NCBI GenBank assembly: GCA_016711345.1
Contig: JADJTD010000013.1
Span: 1 to 21,372, forward strand
Length of the DNA stretch: 21,372 nt
Direction: 5' to 3'
Origin: Chloracidobacterium sp.
Lineage (GTDB): Bacteria; Acidobacteriota; Blastocatellia; Pyrinomonadales; Pyrinomonadaceae
How positions within the stretch are numbered: the first letter of the stretch is position 1; every line of letters begins with the position of its first letter. The position numbers and the translations under genes are program-made. The notes beneath the pieces were generated by a model. That model worked only from the letters and a program-made list of their open reading frames with translations, was not told the origin of the DNA and searched no databases. Below, piece by piece: positions 7,064 through 13,667 of the stretch.

Positions 7064-7284
7064 TTGTCTTTAACCTCGATCCTGTTCGGCCAGTCGTCTT
7101 TGCCTTTCGGCGGTTTTGGCAGGTTCGTCTCGTCAGCGATGGCGGCTCGAAAGGCGTGCCAGAAGCCGGGATTTTCCGCGATCGCTCGACGCTTCCAGAC
7201 ACGTTTTCGCCATGCCAGCAAAGCGACGGCAGACGAAAGCACCGCAATGACGCCGATGTAAGCAACGTGAATTAAAATATCCAT
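7060..7284 (-). CDS. Small membrane protein (74 residues)
   Basis: From ATG 7284 the product has one N-terminal transmembrane helix (HVAYIGVIAVLSSAVALLAW) followed by a strongly basic cluster (RKRVWKRR), predicting an N-out, C-in anchor. The cytoplasmic tail is polar. A longer frame upstream exists, but the start at 7284 overlaps the preceding small gene by 13 bases in the way usual for this operon. No function is recognised. Confidence 0.55.
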   Translation of the reverse strand: MDILIHVAYIGVIAVLSSAVALLAWRKRVWKRRAIAENPGFWHAFRAAIADETNLPKPPKGKDDWPNRIEVKDK

Positions 7285-7421
7285 TTCCACTCCGTAATCT
7301 GTCCGGCGGCGACGATGGCGACGGCAAGGATCACCGCAGCAAGCAAGATCGCCCTCGGATGAATGTCCTGCCGGCAAGTGATGCACCGGCAAGGCCGCAA
7401 AATATCAGTTGTTCGTCTCAT
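7272..7421 (-). CDS. Very small membrane protein with a CxxC-type motif (49 residues)
   Basis: The product starts MRRTTDILRPCRCITCRQ, with three closely spaced cysteines and a basic character, then one transmembrane helix (AILLAAVILAVAIVAAG). GAGG lies seven bases before ATG 7421, a good SD. The stop falls 13 bases inside the next membrane-protein gene. The pair may act together at the membrane, but nothing shows how. Confidence 0.55.
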   Translation of the reverse strand: MRRTTDILRPCRCITCRQDIHPRAILLAAVILAVAIVAAGQITEWKWIF

Positions 7422-7440
7422 ATTTTTTCCTCAATCAATG

Positions 7441-7481
7441 CCCGGCGGTGAGTCCTGTCATCGCCGAAACAGACCGCCGGG
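7441..7481. terminator. GC-rich hairpin between early genes
   Basis: CCCGGCGGT and ACCGCCGGG form a perfect 9-bp stem with a 23-base loop. It lies between the 60-residue gene and the 49-residue gene, reading leftward. No run of T follows on either strand, so it may be an RNA processing or attenuation structure rather than a classic terminator. Confidence 0.4.
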
Positions 7482-7493
7482 GCTTTGGAGGTG

Positions 7494-7675
7494 TTATCGG
7501 CTATTTCGGCCTATGTTGATCAGCCGAAACTTTTTCAAATTTTGCCGCCGAAGCGTGGCATCGCTCGCCCTGTTTCCGGTCAGTGTATTGGCGAGTTCGG
7601 CGGGCTTTCGAGTTACAACTGCACCCACGCAACCTTGTCAAAAATTAAATCCGGTGAAAGATTTTGGATTGTCAT
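7494..7675 (-). CDS. Small hypothetical phage protein (about 60 residues, one frameshift)
   Basis: From ATG 7675 the frame gives MTIQNLSPDLIFDKVAWV and then a stop. Near 7630 the next frame continues as GAVVTRKPAELANTLTG and RASDATLRRQNLKKFRLI, ending at TAA 7494. The merged length is a whole number of codons with one base restored. The C-terminal half is basic with a helix that could bind nucleic acid. This fills an otherwise empty 320-base gap in a dense operon, which supports it. No family is recognised. Confidence 0.5.
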
Positions 7676-7739
7676 CTTATCGTTTCAGCTTACGCCCTCG
7701 ACTCGTTGCCGCCTCGGGCTTCTGCGGCCTTTCACCGGA
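7650..7739. repeat. 11-bp perfect inverted repeat around a gene start
   Basis: TCCGGTGAAAG (7650-7660) and CTTTCACCGGA (7729-7739) are exact complements 68 bases apart. In the leftward transcript the loop would contain the start codon of the 60-residue gene (7675). A weaker GCCGC/GCGGC dyad lies inside. This could be a translational switch or a binding-site pair. Confidence 0.5.
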
Positions 7740-7747
7740 AACTTGTT

Positions 7748-8757
7748 TTACAACGCCGCCAGTGCTGACTTCATCGCCTGCAAAGCGCTCGCGAGCATCA
7801 CATCGACGTTTCGCCCGTTAAGGTATTTCGCGATCTCGTCCACGTCACCGGCGAATTTCAGATTGAGCAGTTCGTTCACATCAACACGCAAAGCCGTGAC
7901 CTCGTCGTCCGACAAAGACGTGCCCTGCTCGGCAGGCGATGAAGCTGTCTGCTGAGCAGGTCGCGTTTGGTTGGTCGCGGACGGGCGGGCTGCGGTCGAA
8001 GGTCGTGTTTCCGGTTTCGGCGTCGCGTCGTCTTCCGGTGCAAATATCTCGGACACCATCGGCACATCGCAGACGGCGGCGGTCTTTGCTCGTTTGATCG
8101 CCATTTTCAAGACGGTGTTTTCGAGATCGGCCTTGTCGGGATTCTCGACGCGGCCCGTCTGCTGTCCGATGACGCGTTCGTCGTTTGCGGCAAACTTTGC
8201 ACCGCAGCCGTTCGAAACGCCGTCTTTTTTCCAGCAGTAAAATCCGCCGCCCTGCGTTTTGTTATCTTTGCGGACCGTCGGCTGATCGCATTCCGGGCAA
8301 AGCCTCGCGCCGGTGAGGTAAGCGTATTTTTTCTCACGCGTCGAGCAGATGCCGTCGCCCGAAGCGATCTGACGGCCCTCGGCGTTGTAAAGTTTGACGT
8401 GTGCCCGCACGCGAAAGTGATCGCCGTCGAGATATGTCTCGGTCGTTTCCGGATTGCCAAAAATAGCTTGAAAAGCGAGCAGATGTTCCGCGTGCCTTCC
8501 TGCAGCAGCATCGGTTTTGCGAGCGTCGTCGTGCCGAGCTTGTGCGAGAAGTGATGATCTTCCTTCATGTTCTTTTGCACATAGTCTTTCAAAATATCCC
8601 GCATCTGCTGCTCGCGTTCGATCCGGGCCTTAAAGATCTCGGGCGACATTTCCTGCCCGACGACCAAAGCCCCGCCGTTCGGTTCTCTGTGAACGAGGTC
8701 CGTGTTTCTCGGATCGTCCGCCGCTGATCTTGTTTCCATTGCTGTTCCTGTGTACAT
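7748..8757 (-). CDS. Probable single-strand annealing-type recombination protein with zinc ribbon (one frameshift)
   Basis: The merged product has about 336 residues from ATG 8757 (AGGAG eight bases upstream). Residues 45-95 are helical (FKARIEREQQMRDILKDYVQ). Near 8469 the frame changes, restoring IFGNPETTETYLDGDHFRVR. The next part, VRAHVKLYNAEGRQIASGDG, resembles the central strands of Rad52/ERF-type annealing proteins. A zinc ribbon follows (CPEC ... YCW ... GCGAKF), then the helical NTVLKMAIKRAKTAAV block that closes many such domains, then a proline and alanine linker and a C-terminal helix pair. Its position beside RusA and a coiled-coil partner fits recombination. The family assignment is inference. 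Confidence 0.5.
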
Positions 8758-8779
8758 GATTTTTCTCCTGTTTGTTTTG

Positions 8780-9766
8780 TTAAAAAGGACAGTCGCCCGT
8801 GAGTTCGTTGGCGGCGGTCTCAAGATTGTCGATGGCCGATTGAAAAGCCCGATTAAAATAACTGAGGCGTCCGTCGGCTTCTGGTGACGAAAGCATCGGC
8901 AGTTTGATCGCCCGAAGCTCGTCAACAAATATCAATAATTTTTCTTTATCCGGGGCGAGAGATTTGGTTTTTTCGATGGCAGCAAGCCGCTCGGCTTCCA
9001 AGGCCTTCTCGCGTTCGATCCTGTCCAGTTCGTCCTGGGCTTCTTTTGCTTTGCGATCAGCCTCGCGAGCCCTTTCGTCGGCTTCGGCTTTCTCGGCGGC
9101 AATGCGTGCGTTTTCCTGTCGAAAGTTTTCATTTGCCTCGGCGTCAATCGCACGCTGCTCGGCCTCGATGCGTTCCTGCTCTTTTCGAGTTTCAAAAGCA
9201 GCTTTTGCCCCGAGCAAATAGACCTCGAACTGGTCGTCAGGTATCGTGCCGAGGCCGACGATGAGCATGTCTGCGGCTTCGAATTTCGCGAGTTTTGCTT
9301 TGCGTGCGGTGATGAGTTTATCGATGCGTTCTTTTTCGAGACGTTCGACGTAGGTTGATTGGGCCTTGAGGTGATCGCGAACTTTGTTGACGGCGTTGCT
9401 GTACGTCCGACGGATTCCGTCGAGCAGTTGAGCGGGCCGCAGAAGCGGTTCTTTTTCGATTTTGTGACGTTCAGTGAGAGACTTATCGACATGGCTGAGC
9501 ATCTTGTCGATGTCCTTCGCCCGGGCGATCAGATCGGTTTGTGACGGATCTGTGACGACGATGGCCTCAGCCTCGGCCTTGATCTCAAGAAACGGCTGGA
9601 AGTCCGCCGCGAAGCATTCCATGACCTTGACGGCCCGATCGTCGCTGATCTTCGTTTGACGAATGAGTGACCGGATCTCGGTTTCGATATTGTCGGGCAG
9701 CGTTGCGAGCGGCTGCGGATGCCGTATCGTATGCTGTTTGGATTGCTGTTGATTCCATAATTTCAC
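8780..9766 (-). CDS. Long coiled-coil protein of the recombination module
   Basis: The product has about 328 residues starting at GTG 9766, whose GTGA overlaps the upstream stop; AAGGG lies a few bases before. An upstream extension of the frame is rejected because it runs through the 106-residue gene. Residues 30-130 are helical and alternate acidic and basic. A long heptad-type coiled coil rich in E, A, R and K spans about residues 165-275. The end, KLLIFVDELRAIKLPMLSS, is a compact helical domain. The layout recalls DUF1351-type phage proteins found next to annealing proteins; I infer a partner role in DNA recombination. Confidence 0.55.
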   Translation of the reverse strand: MKLWNQQQSKQHTIRHPQPLATLPDNIETEIRSLIRQTKISDDRAVKVMECFAADFQPFLEIKAEAEAIVVTDPSQTDLIARAKDIDKMLSHVDKSLTERHKIEKEPLLRPAQLLDGIRRTYSNAVNKVRDHLKAQSTYVERLEKERIDKLITARKAKLAKFEAADMLIVGLGTIPDDQFEVYLLGAKAAFETRKEQERIEAEQRAIDAEANENFRQENARIAAEKAEADERAREADRKAKEAQDELDRIEREKALEAERLAAIEKTKSLAPDKEKLLIFVDELRAIKLPMLSSPEADGRLSYFNRAFQSAIDNLETAANELTGDCPF

Positions 9767-10083
9767 CACGCCCTTGAGACGTCGATATTCCTTTTCATTC
9801 GTTCGAGTTCGTCGGGCGGCAGGACGAATTCGGTTAGGTCGAGTGCGATGGCCATGCCGAGGGGCATTTCGATCAGGAAGAACTGCGACTCGCCGTCGCG
9901 GTACCGTTTGACCTGTCCGGCCATCAGCGAGACTTCCAGCTGCTGCCGCCCGCGTAAAGCGATAAACCGAAACGCCGGCAACTCCGCCCAAACCATCTGC
10001 CCGTAGATCCACACCATCGCCACCGAAACGCCCGAAACATGCGTGATCTCATCAATGGCCTGCTGCTGAATGGCGGTTGTCAT
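9763..10083 (-). CDS. Hypothetical phage protein (106 residues)
   Basis: The product begins MTTAIQQQAIDEITHV and has alternating hydrophobic strands (VSVAMVWIYGQMVWAEL, then FRFIALRGRQQLEVSLM) that read as a small beta-rich domain. A helix near the end, PPDELERMKRNIDV, closes it. It has no cysteine motif and no membrane helix. No family is recognised. It overlaps the coiled-coil gene downstream. Confidence 0.55.
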   Translation of the reverse strand: MTTAIQQQAIDEITHVSGVSVAMVWIYGQMVWAELPAFRFIALRGRQQLEVSLMAGQVKRYRDGESQFFLIEMPLGMAIALDLTEFVLPPDELERMKRNIDVSRAW

Positions 10084-10088
10084 TTGAT

Positions 10089-10274
10089 CTATTGAATCCC
10101 CCAGAAGATCTCAGCAACATCGACGATCTCGTGCGGCTCGATGAGCCAGAGCATCATAAAAAATGCACCAAACGCCATGAACAAAATGCACGATAAAATG
10201 TGCTTGAACAGCGACGGCTTTACTTGCCGCACGTTGCGCCGGTCTGCCTTCGGGTTTTTGCGTTGATCTTCCAT
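10089..10274 (-). CDS. Small membrane protein (61 residues)
   Basis: A basic N-terminus (MEDQRKNPKADRRNVRQVK) precedes one transmembrane helix (HILSCILFMAFGAFFMMLWL) and a short acidic tail. The positive N-terminus predicts N-in topology. Its first 55 bases overlap the end of the 92-residue gene in another frame. A weak AGGAG lies about 11 bases from the ATG. Small single-pass proteins of this kind are typical phage accessory genes of unknown role. Confidence 0.45.
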   Translation of the reverse strand: MEDQRKNPKADRRNVRQVKPSLFKHILSCILFMAFGAFFMMLWLIEPHEIVDVAEIFWGIQ

Positions 10275-10498
10275 TTTGTAAATTGCTCCTTTCGTTTTCT
10301 GTCGTGTTCCCGGGCTTTTTCGAGAGCCTCGGCCTCGGTCGCTGCGTAAAATAATCTCGGCGTGATCTTGCGATGCCCTTTCTCGTAATGCACCGCGACA
10401 AACTTCATCTCAGGCCTTCCCGCCGGACAATCAATCGTCTCGCCCGAATTGATCTCCGTCGTGCCTTTCGGCGAATTTTTAAGCTGGGCGAGTGTCAT
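10220..10498 (-). CDS. Hypothetical phage protein (92 residues)
   Basis: The product starts MTLAQLKNSPKGTTEI at ATG 10498, which overlaps the upstream TAA as TAATG; this decides the start over an ATG six codons earlier. A central strand region (MKFVAVHYEKGHRKITPRLF) is followed by an alanine and glutamate-rich helix and a very basic tail. It may bind nucleic acid, but no family is recognised. Confidence 0.5.
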   Translation of the reverse strand: MTLAQLKNSPKGTTEINSGETIDCPAGRPEMKFVAVHYEKGHRKITPRLFYAATEAEALEKAREHDRKRKEQFTKWKINAKTRRQTGATCGK

Positions 10499-10656
10499 TA
10501 GTCCTTTGTTTTCCAAAGCACAAATAGAACGAAACCGGTTACGAAAAGATGGAAGATGCCATTAACGGCATTCAGCGTAGTTATTCCGCCAATGGCCATC
10601 GAAAGGCCATTAAATCCCCATCCTGCAATACACAAGACAATCATTAGTGTTCTCAT
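10498..10656 (-). CDS. Very small two-helix membrane protein (52 residues)
   Basis: Starting at ATG 10656 with GAGGT eight bases upstream, the product has two hydrophobic segments, LMIVLCIAGWGFNGLSMAIG and IFHLFVTGFVLFVLW, joined by a short turn, and a lysine-rich end. This is holin-like in size and topology, but its place in the early operon argues against a lysis role. The stop overlaps the next start as TAATG. Confidence 0.5.
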   Translation of the reverse strand: MRTLMIVLCIAGWGFNGLSMAIGGITTLNAVNGIFHLFVTGFVLFVLWKTKD

Positions 10657-10683
10657 ATTTTTTACCTCGCTACCTTCCTGTCC

Positions 10684-11094
10684 TTATGCCGGGCGATCTC
10701 GTCGGCGGGCGAAAAGCCCGAGCGTGTCGAGGTGATTTAACTGCCGCTGGAGCGATGCGATGGCTTCGCGGATCTCGCGTTTGCGATCGGCGACCGGCTT
10801 GCCTTCAAGCTCGGCCTGCACGGCCTCGGTCGATTCTTTGTGCAGCTCCGCGACCGAAACCTCGCCCGCCTCTTCGAGCAGGTCGAGAAACATCGCGTCC
10901 ATGTCCGCCTTGATCAGCCAAACGCCTTCGGGATTGACCATCGCGATCTTTCGAATGAGCTTCTTGGTCTTTGCGTAGGTGCATTGATCGCCGAGCATTT
11001 CGTACATCCGCGTCAGGCTGATGTCATACTTCGCCGCCAATTCCTTAACATGCCCCGCCGTAACTTCGCTGATAACCGACTGTGAATCCATCAT
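10684..11094 (-). CDS. Possible phage regulatory protein with helix-turn-helix (136 residues)
   Basis: ATG 11094 is preceded by GGAG with a six-base gap, so it is preferred over a TTG upstream. Residues 12-60 (HVKELAAKYDISLTRMYEML, then KTKKLIRKI) read as a helix-turn-helix similar in layout to CII-type phage regulators. The C-terminal half is acidic and then coiled coil (REIREAIASLQRQLNHLDTL), suitable for oligomerisation. It stands early in the operon, after the HNH gene, as expected for a regulator. The CII comparison is tentative. Confidence 0.45.
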   Translation of the reverse strand: MMDSQSVISEVTAGHVKELAAKYDISLTRMYEMLGDQCTYAKTKKLIRKIAMVNPEGVWLIKADMDAMFLDLLEEAGEVSVAELHKESTEAVQAELEGKPVADRKREIREAIASLQRQLNHLDTLGLFARRRDRPA

Positions 11095-11168
11095 AAAGAT
11101 CTCCAACTTTTAACCTGTAAAGGCCGCTAAAAATTCCACTTTAAGTTGCCCCGCTTGTTCGTTAATGT

Positions 11169-11197
11169 GTAACAGTGCCGCTCGTGCGGTGAGTTAC
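11169..11197. promoter_or_regulatory. Stem-loop in the 11095-11205 gap
   Basis: GTAAC pairs with GTTAC and, inside, CCGC with GCGG around a four-base loop, with small internal bulges. This is the only structure I see in the gap between the 99-residue gene and the regulator gene. No clear promoter was found here. Confidence 0.3.
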
Positions 11198-11205
11198 TTG
11201 AAAAT

Positions 11206-11505
11206 TTACGCAGTCTCTGCAAATTTGAATGAGCCTTGGCGAACAGTGATTTGCAGACACTCTTCGCCGCCCTGACTGACAACCTTCATCGAACGGCATA
11301 AGAGAATGTCACCGTCGATCAAAATGTTCGTCTTCAATGCTAGATCGCGAGTGTTACTGTCGAGAGCGTCAACACTCAAATTTGTTCGTTTGCAATTTCG
11401 CGGCAAAATGACAGTAACGGTCGCCGGACGCGGACCGGTCGTTTCCTGCTTAGCAACCTGTGTTTTTCGTTTTCTCTTGGGCTTTGGTGTTATTTCGTCT
11501 GTCAT
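11206..11505 (-). CDS. Hypothetical phage protein (99 residues)
   Basis: A lysine and arginine-rich N-terminus (MTDEITPKPKRKRKTQVAKQ) is followed by a beta-rich body (TVTVILPRNCKRTNLSVDAL, ILIDGDILLCRSMKVV, CLQITVRQGSFKF). AGGAG precedes ATG 11505. The basic tail suggests nucleic-acid or membrane contact. No family is recognised. Confidence 0.5.
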   Translation of the reverse strand: MTDEITPKPKRKRKTQVAKQETTGPRPATVTVILPRNCKRTNLSVDALDSNTRDLALKTNILIDGDILLCRSMKVVSQGGEECLQITVRQGSFKFAETA

Positions 11506-11525
11506 GATTCTCCTGTTTTCTTAAA

Positions 11526-11640
11526 GGACGCGAAGCGAAAAAACACGCCAATGTTTCCTGCTCCGCTCCGCGTCCTGCCCTTGGCCCCTTGCGGCCAAAC
11601 TTTTGAGGGCAATGGTAGCTTTCGCGAGTCCTCGCCCTCA
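11526..11640. promoter_or_regulatory. Three consecutive hairpins in a non-coding stretch
   Basis: First, GGACGCGAAGCG (11526-11537) pairs with 11564-11575, 11 of 12 matched. Second, TTGGCC (11581-11586) pairs with GGCCAA (11593-11598) around six bases. Third, TGAGGGC (11604-11610) pairs with GCCCTCA (11634-11640). They fill most of the gap between the HNH gene and the 99-residue gene. No coding frame here looks real. In the leftward transcript they could be an attenuator, a processing site or a structured small RNA. Confidence 0.5.
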
Positions 11641-11678
11641 TGACTCCGGCGCTATCTACATCCCGCCGGAATGTCGAT

Positions 11679-12210
11679 CTAAGTTACTGTCGCCGGTATT
11701 CTGCGAGGCCGGCGATTATTTGCTTGCTGTGTCGGCGTCGCCCAGCGGACGTTTCCGACTTGATAGTTCCCGTTCGTATCGGGATAGCGATCTATTGAAT
11801 GTTCCGGTGTCGGCTTCATGCCGACTTCGGCAAAGAACTCGTCAAATGATGTGAAAAGGAACCTAATGCCGCGACCGCCATAACTAGCAAAGTTGATGTG
11901 ATTAGGGTTGTTGCATCGTTCTTTTGCGGCTCGATAGCTGCGATATTCAGGAGTTTGCTTGCGGCCTAATGATTGACCGTTTGTGCGAGATCGCAAGCCG
12001 GTTGCTTCGTGATTGAGGCATTTGCACGAGGTCGTCGGTCGTTTTCGATGCAAAAGGCTCGATGATCGAACAACTGCCAGATTTCCGCACGAACAAAGGC
12101 AATGCCATCGACCCGTTCCTTTTATGACACCGGCGAAGCCGATCACAAGAAGCCGCTCCAAAGCGCTGGCCGGTCAGATTGGTAAAGCGATGATTGCGTT
12201 TTTCGTTCAT
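11679..12210 (-). CDS. HNH homing-type endonuclease (one frameshift)
   Basis: The merged product has about 176 residues. From ATG 12210 the frame gives MNEKRNHRFTNLTGQRFG, the usual opening. Near 12155 one base too many shifts it to LLVIGFAGVIKGTGRWHCLC. A four-cysteine zinc site follows (CLCSCG and SCKCL). Then come YRSYRAAKERCNNPNHINF, YGGRGIRF, and the HNH core ending HSIDRYPDTNGNYQVGNVRW and QQANNRR. This domain order is typical of free-standing phage HNH nucleases. GGAG lies seven bases before the ATG. It probably moves as a selfish gene, though it now stands second in the early operon. Confidence 0.8.
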
Positions 12211-12289
12211 GCTGCCGCTCCGTTATCGGTTTTTGCAGAATTTTGCCGTTGCCATCGACAACAGTCACGCCTTCTTTGGTTACATCCAT
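12143..12289 (-). CDS. Doubtful small ORF between RHH and HNH genes
   Basis: A frame from ATG 12289 encodes 48 residues, starting MDVTKEGVTVVDGNGKILQK, and overlaps the HNH gene start in another frame by 68 bases. The first half looks protein-like (a small beta hairpin). The second half is the shadow of the HNH gene. A missed frameshift could end it near 12205. It is listed because the 12211-12313 gap otherwise holds nothing. Confidence 0.25.
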   Translation of the reverse strand: MDVTKEGVTVVDGNGKILQKPITERQHERKTQSSLYQSDRPALWSGFL

Positions 12290-12313
12290 ACCGGCGTACT
12301 GTGCCCTTTCCTG

Positions 12314-12448
12314 ACTATCGCAATTTTTCGCGGGCTGCCTCGCGAATGAATTGAGAAACAGGAATGTCTAGATACTGGCCGTTTCCGTAATCTCGTCCTT
12401 TTCATCGCTGCGGATTTTTATGTGTAATGTTTCGTCTTTATTTCCCAT
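12314..12448 (-). CDS. Ribbon-helix-helix regulator, leftward (one frameshift)
   Basis: From ATG 12448 the frame gives MGNKDETLHIKIRSDEKDE, the ribbon strand of an Arc/CopG-type fold, then runs into a stop. Near 12393 the neighbouring frame continues DYGNGQYLDIPVSQFIREAA and REKLR. SxFIREAAREK is the classic second helix of the RHH domain. The merged protein is about 45 residues, minimal size for a dimeric DNA-binding RHH protein. It is the first gene after the strong leftward promoter and its palindrome, so self-repression is likely. Confidence 0.6.
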
Positions 12449-12476
12449 TTTGAAATATCCCTTTTGTGGTCAATTT

Positions 12477-12521
12477 GTGTTGACATTGTGATTATACATT
12501 TCAAATACACATTGTCAACAC
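12477..12521. promoter_or_regulatory. Palindromic operator between divergent RHH genes
   Basis: GTGTTGACATTGTG (12477-12490) and CACATTGTCAACAC (12508-12521) are complementary at 13 of 14 positions with a 17-base centre. The right arm contains the leftward -35 box and the centre contains the -10. Nearby TTTGTGTTG and TTTTGTGGTC look like extra half-sites. This is where I expect one or both RHH proteins to bind. Confidence 0.7.
12491..12518 (-). promoter_or_regulatory. Strong leftward early promoter
   Basis: Read leftward, a consensus -35 TTGACA (12513-12518) is followed after 16 bases by a consensus -10 TATAAT (12491-12496). It would start transcription about 20-30 bases before ATG 12448 and drive the entire early operon. 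It is embedded in the palindrome. Confidence 0.8.
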
Positions 12522-12561
12522 CTTTTTACATTTTGTGTTGTTTTTCTTTTTGAGGTGATTT

Positions 12562-12820
12562 ATGTATGAATTCGTGACTGTGAAAACCAAAGACGATCAT
12601 TTACACATTCGACTGAAACCGGCAGTCAAAGACGAGTTAAAAATCGTTGCTGATGCGAGGGGGGATGACGATGTCAGGATTGGTATACTCGCTGATAGTG
12701 AAAACGATTCGCGACGAAAAGAATCTAGAGCCGGAACTTTTCACAACGCAAAAGATTCCGGTTCTGAAACAAAAAGGAATTATATACTTGACTCCCTCAA
12801 ATAAATCTGCTATATTTTGA
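12562..12820 (+). CDS. Ribbon-helix-helix regulator, rightward (one frameshift, 3' end replaced by element 2)
   Basis: From ATG 12562 (GAGGTG upstream) the frame reads MYEFVTVKTKDDHLHIRLKP and AVKDELKIVADARG. A run of six G at 12659-12664 then shifts it. With one G removed it continues MTMSGLVYSLIVKTIRDEKN, the second RHH helix with its SGLVYSLI pattern. The merged product has about 85 residues. The codons from 12776 on (GIIYLTPSNKSAIF) are the left end of element 2. Without the element the frame would stop within a few codons at 15854-15862 (HK and TAG), so only the tail is changed. Confidence 0.6.
12776..12796 (+). repeat. Element 2 left terminal inverted repeat
   Basis: Twenty-one bases starting GGAATTATATACTTGAC, identical to the right end in inverse. 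ATTAT and CTTGAC stand at the same distance from the tip as in element 1. Confidence 0.85.
12788..12816 (+). promoter_or_regulatory. Cargo promoter at the left end of element 2
   Basis: The -35 TTGACT (12788-12793), inside the inverted repeat, is followed after 17 bases by the -10 TATATT (12811-12816). It would drive the cargo operon starting at 12859. The same arrangement is used for the transposase of element 1. Confidence 0.7.
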
Positions 12821-12858
12821 TTGTTGGTTGCAGAAGCCACAGTAAAATACAGGAGAAA

Positions 12859-13325
12859 ATGAAAATGACAGATTTTAGCCACTTACATGCTTTAGAAGAA
12901 CGGGCGGTTCGTATACGGGAGCGGATGATAGACGTGCAAAAGAATGACGCTCAATGGAAAGCCCAAGCTACGCAGCTATTCCAAACGGAAAAAGAGATAG
13001 CAGACGAACGCGAATTTCTAGGGCTGGAAGATATGTCAACGGACGATCTATATGCGGCTTTGGAGGAAAATAATATGTGTTTGGTTGAGGATGAAGTACA
13101 GAAAACAAGACAGGATGCCGCGCAGTCGCAGTTGATAGGATTATCAATGAAACGCCGCGTCAAATCTCGACAGAAATGTATGTTCGCTCAGTAGCTTTTG
13201 CTGCCTATGCGGAAGGCTGGAACGGAAAAGCGGATGAAATCAAGGAGGAAGAGGATGAAAGTAGCTGGCGAAATCGAAACGTAGGCCGCGAGGTGCCAAT
13301 GCTGGCATTTGGAAAAGGATCATGA
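12859..13325 (+). CDS. Helical cargo protein of element 2 (one frameshift)
   Basis: ATG 12859 follows AGGAG by a short gap and is preferred over an ATG 14 codons earlier. The product starts MKMTDFSHLHALEERAVRIR and continues as a long charged helix (residues 8-55), then EDMSTDDLYAALEEN. Near 13130 the frame changes and continues VDRIINETPRQISTEMYVRS and AFAAYAEGWNGKADEIKEEE, ending at TGA 13323. The merged length is about 155 residues. The alternative is a shorter 111-residue protein ending at 13194. No family is recognised; it resembles short phage accessory proteins. Confidence 0.5.
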
Positions 13326-13330
13326 TTTAT

Positions 13331-13651
13331 ATGACGCCGTGTCCAGAAAACGCATGGACTGCCTAGTGGGAGTATTTATGGGGATGGAGATAGATGCGAA
13401 GCCGTGTCCGTGTAGCAATTTCAGTCTGGTTCACGTCGGACAACATCACAGAGATAACCCGAACGAACGGCTTGAGATGGACGCAGGAGCCGGACACTCA
13501 GATTACCGTCGGAGCTGACTATTTACGTCTGACAAGTTTGTTGTCACCGCCTTTGGCTACGACCGTGAGCATTGTAAGATGTTTTACAATGCGTCTTATA
13601 TGGTTTGGGGATCACGAAGGCGACCGTGAATGGAGGAAGGTATGAAACAAA
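13331..13651 (+). CDS. Poorly resolved cargo ORF with several frame changes
   Basis: No single frame is open. The most protein-like pieces, in order, are WFTSDNITEITRTNGLRWTQ with EPDTQITVGADYLRL up to about 13535, then in the next frame KFVVTAFGYDREHCKMFYNA with SYMVWGS. Together they suggest a beta-rich protein of under 100 residues. An alternative frame at 13360-13518 contains CPCSNFSLVHVG and could be a broken zinc ribbon. I cannot choose with certainty. Exact boundaries are approximate. Confidence 0.3.
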
Positions 13652-13667
13652 AAGGAATTGGAGCGGC

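Noticed and set aside
7485..7955. A rightward 156-codon frame
   Set aside because: It runs antisense across the annealing-protein gene and the gap, with no start signal and no protein-like pattern. The leftward 60-residue reading explains the gap better.
8107..8928. The uninterrupted leftward frame beyond the break at 8469 and before 8757
   Set aside because: After the frame break it turns into arginine and serine-rich shadow sequence. The true gene continues in the next frame to 7748.
9767..10012. An 82-codon N-terminal extension of the coiled-coil gene
   Set aside because: It is an arginine-rich shadow of the 106-residue gene. GTG 9766 overlaps the preceding stop in the normal operon style.
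11450..11641. A 63-codon leftward frame across the hairpin region
   Set aside because: It is rich in arginine and has no ribosome-binding site. It overlaps the clear start of the 99-residue gene in another frame.
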